A DNA stretch of 5,572 bases from Erysipelotrichaceae bacterium (GTDB lineage: Bacteria; Bacillota_I; Bacilli_A; Erysipelotrichales; Erysipelotrichaceae), in NCBI GenBank assembly GCA_024709285.1, contig JANJWY010000198.1:1-5572 (forward strand), written 5' to 3'. Both the position numbers and the translations under genes were made by a program. Under the pieces are notes generated by a model, which did no database searches, was not told the origin of the DNA, and was given only the letters and a program-made list of their open reading frames with translations. Below, one piece after another: positions 1-4,502 of this stretch (its first letter is position 1; every line of letters starts with the position of its first letter).

Positions 1-49
1 CTGTCAACAATGTCCCGTCCAAGTCACACATCACCAACCGATAGTTCAT
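1..49 (-). CDS. HAD-superfamily hydrolase, N-terminal fragment (cut by window edge)
   Basis: Only the first 16 codons lie in the window. They read M-N-Y-R-L-V-M-C-D-L-D-G-T-L-L-T, a hydrophobic beta strand followed by DLDGTLL. That is HAD motif I (DxDGT), whose first Asp is the phosphorylated nucleophile and whose second is the general acid in this phosphatase superfamily. A motif starting at residue 9 fits Cof-type sugar-phosphate/nucleotide phosphatases, which begin almost directly with motif I. The start is supported by a GGAGG site 8 nt upstream, and by the ATGA overlap with the stop of the AEC transporter gene, implying coupled translation of the two. The subfamily and substrate cannot be told from this fragment; the cap domain and motifs II-IV lie outside. 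Superfamily assignment is fairly safe, function is not. Confidence 0.8.
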   Translation of the reverse strand, partial: MNYRLVMCDLDGTLLT

Positions 50-969
50 CCGAAATTCCTCCAAATCATATCCATCAACACCACCATAATCGGCATCGTA
101 ATAATTGAAAACAACGTTGAATGGCAAATATAGCGAACTGCCTGAAAGTAATCTTTGTCAAACTGTTGTGCCAGTATTGCCACACTGAATCCGACCGGAG
201 CACTGAATGCGATCAGCGTCACCATTTTAATCATATAATAATCATTACTGATGAATATCATCAGACTGCCGATGATCAACGGTATGAGTAATAAGCGTAC
301 GAAAGATACGCCCACGATTTTCCAACTGTTCACCAGACTGACCCATTGAATCTGAGCCAAGTACACCCCAAGTACCAGCATCGCCAGCGGTGAATTCATT
401 CCGGAAATAATATTAAACACGTCCAAAATAAATTTAGGCAATGAAACTTGCATAAAGAATATAGCTAACCCGCCTAAGATTCCCAAGATGACCGGATTAG
501 TCAATACTCGCTTTATCGATGTATGTGTCTTGTCCCCGGTAATCATAACGACTCCCAGTATCCACTGAATAAATACCATGACTGCCAGGTATGCGGATAG
601 ATAAAATACGGCTTCAGATCCTAAGGTTGCCTGAACCAACGGAATACCCATAAACCCCGCATTGGAATAAGTTGCGGAAAAATTTTCTATTCCTTCTTGT
701 TTGAAAATGATTTTGGAAATCACGATTGACAACAAGACTGAAAACAGTGCCAAGGCTAAGGCAATCAACATATTGAACGCGCGCTCAGCCGTATATTCGA
801 CTGTGTAAGCGCGCATAATAATGATAGGCGTGACCACATACAGTAAAAGAGCTCCCATTTCCTTACTTCCGACAGATGAGAGTCTTTTAATTTTGTACAT
901 TCCATATCCCATCATCATCATGACAAACATTAAAGCAATTTGCCAAAACAAAATAAATCCAAGTTCCAT
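46..969 (-). CDS. AEC (auxin efflux carrier) family membrane transporter
   Basis: This 307-residue, very hydrophobic protein is full length for the AEC family (usually about 300-320 residues). Roughly ten membrane helices can be picked out by eye, around residues 5-25, 38-56, 66-89, 100-118, 122-144, 158-178, 190-206, 217-240, 246-268 and 285-303, as expected for the 5+5 inverted-repeat fold. Family hallmarks are SNAGFMGIP at 102-110 in the first half, the TNPVILG segment at 157-163 that opens the second half, and SPLAMLVLG at 193-201. The ATG at 969 has AGGAG 6 nt upstream, a clear site. Bacterial members include malate and other organic-acid permeases, but the name does not reveal the substrate and no metabolic partner gene is visible. 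It is the first gene of a unit with the overlapping HAD phosphatase gene. Family is confident; substrate and direction of transport are unknown. Confidence 0.92.
   Translation of the reverse strand: MELGFILFWQIALMFVMMMMGYGMYKIKRLSSVGSKEMGALLLYVVTPIIIMRAYTVEYTAERAFNMLIALALALFSVLLSIVISKIIFKQEGIENFSATYSNAGFMGIPLVQATLGSEAVFYLSAYLAVMVFIQWILGVVMITGDKTHTSIKRVLTNPVILGILGGLAIFFMQVSLPKFILDVFNIISGMNSPLAMLVLGVYLAQIQWVSLVNSWKIVGVSFVRLLLIPLIIGSLMIFISNDYYMIKMVTLIAFSAPVGFSVAILAQQFDKDYFQAVRYICHSTLFSIITMPIMVVLMDMIWRNFG
58..63 (-). promoter_or_regulatory. Ribosome binding site of the HAD hydrolase gene
   Basis: The minus strand reads TGGAGG with 8 nt between the GGAGG and the ATG at 49-47. It lies inside the last codons of the AEC transporter gene and fixes the start of the otherwise edge-truncated HAD gene. 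Confidence 0.75.
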
Positions 970-995
970 CGTATTCTCCTGATTTCAATGTTTCC

Positions 996-1004
996 ATTTT
1001 AACA
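996..1004 (-). promoter_or_regulatory. Candidate extended -10 promoter of the AEC/HAD unit
   Basis: The minus strand reads TG-T-TAAAAT, an extended -10 element whose hexamer matches TATAAT at 5 of 6 positions. It would place the transcript start near 989, about 20 nt before the ATG and just ahead of the AGGAG site. No convincing -35 exists at 17 nt; that position lies inside the inverted repeat at 1014-1043. Its place between a likely terminator and the gene makes it the natural promoter, but this is inference from motif and position only. Confidence 0.4.
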
Positions 1005-1013
1005 CATCAAGTA

Positions 1014-1043
1014 AAAAGTTGCATGCGCGGGCATGCAACTTTT
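1014..1043 (-). terminator. Perfect 13-bp inverted repeat, probable intrinsic terminator (possible operator)
   Basis: The arms AAAAGTTGCATGC (1014-1026) and GCATGCAACTTTT (1031-1043) are perfectly complementary, with a GCGG loop. On the minus strand the 3' arm ends in five T residues (1017-1013), the form of a rho-independent terminator. On the plus strand the tract is four T. It would end transcripts coming from the DUF1287 gene, although it lies about 180 nt past that stop codon. The T tract is short and mostly part of the stem, so strength is uncertain. The repeat also covers the -35 region of the candidate AEC promoter, so an operator is an alternative reading. Confidence 0.6.
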
Positions 1044-1225
1044 AAGAAAGGATAAGAAACCATGTCAAGGAATTTCAATCGGTTGTTACTCCAAGGTTGA
1101 AATCAACAAGATGATTTCGGTATTGGCGCATGGAATATCCGCTTGAATAGTTATATTATACACGAGGATCACGTGTGTCGCATCAAGAAAATACTGAAAT
1201 AACTCTGAATATTATTCGTGTTGTT
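1044..1225. other. Intergenic stretch without a confident gene
   Basis: These 182 nt separate the DUF1287 stop codon from the inverted repeat at 1014-1043. No open frame of gene length is present. On the minus strand there is a perfect TATAAT at 1160-1155, a TTGACA at 1068-1063, and an 18-codon frame at 1131-1075 (MRQYRNHLVDFNLGVTTD) with only a weak GCGGAT ahead of it. Short palindromes occur at 1096-1107 (GTTGA-AA-TCAAC) and 1207-1217 (GAATA-T-TATTC). It may simply be the 3' untranslated region of the DUF1287 message, or it may hold a short transcript ending at the inverted repeat. I cannot assign a function. Confidence 0.4.
1155..1160 (-). promoter_or_regulatory. Weak candidate promoter: isolated TATAAT
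   Basis: The minus strand carries an exact TATAAT hexamer. The closest -35-like hexamer, TTGATG at 1186-1181, sits 20 nt upstream, longer than the usual 16-18 nt, and no TGn extension is present. If active, it would start a transcript near 1149 that runs to the inverted repeat, about 135 nt. The surrounding bases are AT-rich, so chance occurrence is quite possible. Confidence 0.22.
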
Positions 1226-2224
1226 TCATTGCCACGGAATCAAATCTTCCGGGTCTAATCGGGAAGCATCAAAGCGGAAATGACCCAAGATCGGCTGTCT
1301 GTGCATAGCTGATTCCTCGCGGTTTAGTCCGCCGCCATGATGAATCATATAAGGTACGCCATAACGATCGCGCTTATCTGAAACGATGCCGATATGACTT
1401 CCCCAAAACACGACGATATCGCCTGGTTGCCACTGTTCGACCTGCGTCAGGTCCGGCGTAAGCTCAATGGCTTTGCGTCGCAGATAAATGTATAAATTGT
1501 TTACTCTGCGGAAATCAATCGCCGTATCCGGTGTAGTGATCCGCCAGTAAGCCTCCAAGTTTTCCTCAATGTCCTTATTGACCATCCGGCGCAACGTGTA
1601 TCCGGCATCCTTATAGGCCATCCAAATGACATCGGTGCATACACCTTCACCCTCTGGCGGATACGAGTTCCAATAGTATTTATCCACATATTCCAACAGG
1701 CTGTACGCCCCTTCACGACCACCTGAAACAAAGTTCTTCGCGTCTGAAAGACCGTCCTTATTATAATCAAATGCACTAACCGTTTCCCTGATACCGAAAT
1801 GCTCGGCTTTATAACTGCGATCGGGCAGTAAGTCCAGTAAGTCATGCCATTGCGAACCATCAATAAGTACATAGCGGAAGTTTGGATACAATCCCTTATC
1901 CATTACATCAAATTCAAGATTGAGCACTTCGGTCAGTTTGCTATGATGACCATCCAATAAAATTCCGAACTTTCCGCTATCATAAAGAACGACATCCCCT
2001 TGATCGAAATCATAGCGATGCCAGGGGTGATTCAGATAATCCATAACGTTATTAGTGAAATGTTGGGATAAAACGATCATCCGGTGGTTTCTCATATAGC
2101 TCTGCTGAATCCATCGAGGAATCATCCGAACAAAATAAAAACTGCCAAAAGCCAGGATCCAGACCATCATAGCCAGAACCGTCAAATTTCTTCTGCGCAG
2201 TTTTCGATTGATTCGTTTTTTCAT
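1226..2224 (-). CDS. Membrane-anchored DUF1287 (YijF-like) protein, putative papain/NlpC-like fold
   Basis: The 332-residue protein starts with a basic stretch (KKRINRKLRRR) and one hydrophobic segment at about 14-32. This predicts a single N-terminal anchor with the rest outside the cell. The C-terminal part carries the DUF1287 signature: GVCTDVIWMAYKDAGY (194-209), the RRVNNL segment (239-244), WQPGDIVVFW (265-274), HIGIVSDKR (277-285) and YMIHH (292-296). C196 and H277 are the expected Cys/His pair of a papain or NlpC/P60-like site, with H295 or H296 as a possible third residue. As I recall, the family is uncharacterised but grouped with cysteine-peptidase folds; a cell-wall or peptide hydrolase role is inference. 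A DYNKDGLSD loop at 153-161 resembles a calcium-binding EF-hand loop. An in-frame TAA shortly upstream leaves the ATG at 2224 as first start; there is no good Shine-Dalgarno site, and its own promoter lies immediately upstream. Family assignment is good. Confidence 0.88.
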   Translation of the reverse strand: MKKRINRKLRRRNLTVLAMMVWILAFGSFYFVRMIPRWIQQSYMRNHRMIVLSQHFTNNVMDYLNHPWHRYDFDQGDVVLYDSGKFGILLDGHHSKLTEVLNLEFDVMDKGLYPNFRYVLIDGSQWHDLLDLLPDRSYKAEHFGIRETVSAFDYNKDGLSDAKNFVSGGREGAYSLLEYVDKYYWNSYPPEGEGVCTDVIWMAYKDAGYTLRRMVNKDIEENLEAYWRITTPDTAIDFRRVNNLYIYLRRKAIELTPDLTQVEQWQPGDIVVFWGSHIGIVSDKRDRYGVPYMIHHGGGLNREESAMHRQPILGHFRFDASRLDPEDLIPWQ

Positions 2225-2231
2225 ACTTCTT

Positions 2232-2260
2232 ACTATACCGATATTTGGTTAATTTGACAA
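2232..2260 (-). promoter_or_regulatory. Sigma-A type promoter of the DUF1287 gene
   Basis: On the minus strand TTGTCA (2260-2255, 5 of 6 matches to TTGACA) and TATAGT (2237-2232, 5 of 6 matches to TATAAT) are separated by exactly 17 nt. This is the best promoter in the window. It sits just after the VOC gene stop codon and separates DUF1287 from the exporter operon transcriptionally. Counting six bases past the -10 puts the transcript start at about 2225, next to the ATG at 2224. No terminator is visible between the VOC gene and this promoter, so read-through from the operon may add to expression. Confidence 0.65.
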
Positions 2261-2265
2261 GAATT

Positions 2266-2613
2266 TTACAAAAAGCGTTGAACTTCCAAAGTATATCCAT
2301 TGGGATCTTCCGCAAAGAAATGTTCGATCTGAAACTTCAGTGATATCGTCGGACGTTCAATGTTCATCCACTTTTCCCACGCATCATATACCGCATGGAC
2401 ATCATTGACCACAAACGTAATGATCGGACTGCGCGGTTGAGCAACCACGGGGATGTGTTCACAGAATCCGATAAACGATGTATCGGTCAACTGATAGATA
2501 TGACATACTCCCTGATCCTTAACTAAGGAAAATCCGAGTTTGTTCACATAAAAGTCATGGCATATAGCCAAGTCTTTAGTTCCGTAGAAATGAATGACCG
2601 AGGTTATGTCCAT
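2266..2613 (-). CDS. VOC superfamily (glyoxalase/bleomycin-resistance fold) protein
   Basis: At 115 residues this is the usual size of a single-chain VOC protein with two beta-alpha-beta-beta-beta modules. Module one runs over about 4-52: strand SVIHFYG, helix DLAICHDFYVNKLGF, then the strands to FIGFCEH. Module two starts at ITFVVNDVHAVYDAW (64-79) and ends in the hallmark AEDPNGYTLEV (101-111). Of the four classical metal positions, H8, E52 and E110 are plausible, but the position opening module two (about I65/T66) has no His, so a glyoxalase I-type metal site is incomplete. Members bind or modify small molecules, including antibiotics. Its place at the end of an exporter operon suggests, by inference only, a drug-binding or detoxifying role. 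It has no visible Shine-Dalgarno site; its ATG overlaps the tandem stops of the preceding 27-codon gene, which implies coupled translation. Fold is confident, function is not. Confidence 0.87.
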   Translation of the reverse strand: MDITSVIHFYGTKDLAICHDFYVNKLGFSLVKDQGVCHIYQLTDTSFIGFCEHIPVVAQPRSPIITFVVNDVHAVYDAWEKWMNIERPTISLKFQIEHFFAEDPNGYTLEVQRFL

Positions 2614-2615
2614 TA

Positions 2616-2699
2616 TTATCGTTTTGAGATTAAGGCTACTGCCAGAAACAGAAACAAAACCACAGCAACTCCGCCAACCACTACAAGTGAAAATGCCAT
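2616..2699 (-). CDS. Small single-pass membrane protein, 27 residues, unrecognised
   Basis: A 28-codon frame fills the gap between the ABC exporter gene and the VOC gene almost exactly. It begins ATG GCA TTT TCA at 2699 and ends CGA TAA at 2616. The peptide starts MAFSLVVVGGVAVV, continues LFLFLAVALI and ends SKR: one uninterrupted hydrophobic segment of about 21 residues (4-24), a Gly-Gly pair at 9-10 and positive charges only at the C-terminus, predicting N-out/C-in by the positive-inside rule. Support for it being real is the GAGGG site with good spacing, the 12-nt distance from the ABC stop codon, and the 2-nt distance to the VOC ATG, whose own ribosome site is missing. I do not recognise a family. 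Accessory membrane peptides that modulate transporters are known in bacteria, so a partner role for the exporter is a reasonable inference but is not shown here. Confidence 0.72.
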   Translation of the reverse strand: MAFSLVVVGGVAVVLFLFLAVALISKR

Positions 2700-2703
2700 A
2701 TTA

Positions 2704-2710
2704 CCCTCTT
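2704..2710 (-). promoter_or_regulatory. Ribosome binding site of the 27-residue membrane protein
   Basis: The minus strand reads AAGAGGG, then TAAT, then ATG, giving 5 nt between GAGG and the start codon. It lies wholly in the 12-nt gap after the ABC exporter stop codon. This is the main evidence that the short frame is translated, and no other gene start could use it: the VOC ATG is more than 80 nt further on. Confidence 0.7.
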
Positions 2711-2711
2711 T

Positions 2712-4502
2712 CTACTCAAATTGAGACATAAACATCTGATAATAATACCCTTTTTCTTCCATCAGGGAATCATGCGTTCCTTTTTCAACGATGTTGCCAT
2801 CATCCACAACCAAAATCACATCGGCATTTTTGATGGTGCTCAACCGGTGAGCAATCACAAAGCACGTCTTCCCTTCCATCAGCTTGCGCATGGCCTTCTG
2901 AATTTTCATTTCCGTACGCGTATCGACATTGCTGGTCGCCTCATCCAAAATGATCATCTTACGATCTTGAAGCATCGCTCTGGCAATGGTGATCAACTGC
3001 TTCTGACCTTTGGAAATATTGATGCCATCATCGGTAATAATCGTATCATATCCTTGAGGCAAACGCTCAATAAAATGGTGAATATTGACCTCTTTGGCAA
3101 TGCGGATAACATCATCTAACGTTGCATCCGGATGACCGTAGGAAATATTTTCGACAATCGATCCATAGAACAGCCAAGAATCCTGTAAAACCATGGCAAA
3201 CTGCTCTCTCAAGTCTTTTCGTTTCGTACTATGAATGTCCACTCCATCTATCAGGATTCTTCCGCTGTCCACATCATAAAAGCGCATAAGCAAGTTGATC
3301 ATCGTCGTTTTCCCGGCACCGGTCTGACCGACGATTGCAACGATGCTACCCGGAGCTACATGAAGGTTCAAATTCTTGATGACCAAAACATCTTTCGTGT
3401 ATCCAAAATTGACATCTTCGAAAATGACTTCCCCGGTCTCGGTTTTCGGATATAACTGCGTAACAAGATCCTCGGTTTCATTTTCACTTTCCAACACTCT
3501 GAACACACGCTCGGATGCGGCTAAGGTCGATTGCAGTTCAGCAACGATATTGGCAGCTTCATTGATCGGACCGGAGAACTTGCGTGAGTAAAGTAAGAAT
3601 GAAGAAATATTCCCAAGTGTAATATATTTAAACAAGTAAAGAAGTGAGCCAAACAAACTGATCAACGCCATGGAGATATTATTGATTAAAGATATGGCTG
3701 GTCCGGTCATGCTTCCATAGTAATCCGCTTTGTAATAGGCTTCCGAAGCATCTAAGTTTTTCGACTTGAATTCTTCAATCATCTTATCTTGCTGGCTGTA
3801 TGCCTTCACGGTTTTCTGACCGGAAATCGTTTCTTCGATAAAACCGTTCAAATCACCCAATTTACGCGAGCGGATCCTGAAGAGCGGACGCGTTTTTTTG
3901 GCTAAGTAGCGCGTTGTAAAGATGGAAGCAGGAATCGTTATGATGAATACGAGCAATAGCAGAGGTGATATGAAAGCCATCATGCCGAAAGCTCCGATGA
4001 CCGTGATGATACTGCCAAACAGTTGTACCACATCAGAGGACATGGATGTATTGATCGTGTCGATATCATAGGACATCCGGCTAAGCATATCACCGATTTG
4101 ATGACGGTCAAAATAACTGACCGGTAAGGAAGTGAATTTTTCAAATAAATCTTTACGCATGCTGACAACGATGCGCTGGGAGATGGTGATCATCAGTATT
4201 TGCAAGACATACATCATCGCTGCTGAGAACACGTAGAAGATGATCATCAGTAGGATGACCTGCTGAATTTTCGGCCATGTCAATGTGAAATCACCCATTC
4301 GGATATAATCTATGATCTGACCGGTCAGATAGGGTCCGATCAGTTGTAAAGCATTGGCTGAAACGGATAGGATTATGGCCAATACAAACAACCATCGTTG
4401 AGCCCTGATGTATTTCATCAATTTCATCAGCGTGGCTTTGGTGTTTTGCGGTTTATCGATCGCATCGCTGATCGGACCGCCACCGCCTCTAGGCATTGAC
4501 AT
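2712..4502 (-). CDS. ABC exporter half-transporter, catalytic (consensus-site) subunit
   Basis: The 596-residue protein has the full type IV (type I exporter) layout: a Gly-rich N-terminus (MSMPRGGGGP), six membrane helices over about 36-310, and an ATPase domain over about 358-590. ATPase motifs are A-loop Tyr (Y368), Walker A GQTGAGKT (392-399), Q-loop Q440, Walker B ending ILDE with D520 and catalytic E521, D-loop SNVD and switch H552. The signature is INISKGQ (494-500), with Lys where LSGGQ has Gly. With the preceding subunit it fits a heterodimeric multidrug exporter of the TM287/288, BmrCD, LmrCD or EfrCD type, driving drugs or lipids out of the membrane by ATP hydrolysis. The ATG at 4502 has a perfect AGGAGG 8 nt upstream and lies 14 nt inside the preceding gene; a second ATG two codons on is less well spaced. 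The substrate cannot be read from sequence. Confidence 0.95.
   Translation of the reverse strand: MSMPRGGGGPISDAIDKPQNTKATLMKLMKYIRAQRWLFVLAIILSVSANALQLIGPYLTGQIIDYIRMGDFTLTWPKIQQVILLMIIFYVFSAAMMYVLQILMITISQRIVVSMRKDLFEKFTSLPVSYFDRHQIGDMLSRMSYDIDTINTSMSSDVVQLFGSIITVIGAFGMMAFISPLLLLVFIITIPASIFTTRYLAKKTRPLFRIRSRKLGDLNGFIEETISGQKTVKAYSQQDKMIEEFKSKNLDASEAYYKADYYGSMTGPAISLINNISMALISLFGSLLYLFKYITLGNISSFLLYSRKFSGPINEAANIVAELQSTLAASERVFRVLESENETEDLVTQLYPKTETGEVIFEDVNFGYTKDVLVIKNLNLHVAPGSIVAIVGQTGAGKTTMINLLMRFYDVDSGRILIDGVDIHSTKRKDLREQFAMVLQDSWLFYGSIVENISYGHPDATLDDVIRIAKEVNIHHFIERLPQGYDTIITDDGINISKGQKQLITIARAMLQDRKMIILDEATSNVDTRTEMKIQKAMRKLMEGKTCFVIAHRLSTIKNADVILVVDDGNIVEKGTHDSLMEEKGYYYQMFMSQFE

Noticed and set aside
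1062..1100. 12-codon plus-strand frame with an AAGGA-like site upstream
   Set aside because: It is very short, has no supporting promoter or downstream gene on the plus strand, and its apparent ribosome site is in purine-rich sequence next to the inverted repeat.
1096..1107. GTTGA-AA-TCAAC palindrome as an operator
   Set aside because: A 5-bp arm is short enough to occur by chance in AT-rich sequence, and it is not at a defined position relative to a good promoter.
1501..1872. 123-codon minus-strand frame inside the DUF1287 gene
   Set aside because: It lies entirely within the DUF1287 coding region in another frame, where conserved motifs prove the DUF1287 frame. Its product is rich in Arg and Trp, as expected from an out-of-frame reading.
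2052..2315. 87-codon minus-strand frame bridging the VOC and DUF1287 genes
   Set aside because: It overlaps the end of one confident gene and the start of another in a different frame, crosses the promoter at 2232-2260, and gives a low-complexity polar protein without family features.
2721..3119. 132-codon plus-strand frame antisense to the ABC ATPase domain
   Set aside because: It mirrors the highly constrained ATPase motifs of the exporter gene and has no recognisable domain. The same reasoning applies to the plus-strand frames at 3231-3455, 3376-3591, 4645-5058 and 5180-5377.
4489..4502. Overlap of the two exporter genes as a frameshift splitting one fused gene
   Set aside because: Each protein is complete at the junction, with a normal ATPase C-terminus on one side and a Gly-rich N-terminus on the other. 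A perfect AGGAGG precedes the second ATG, and separate half-transporter genes are the normal arrangement in this family.
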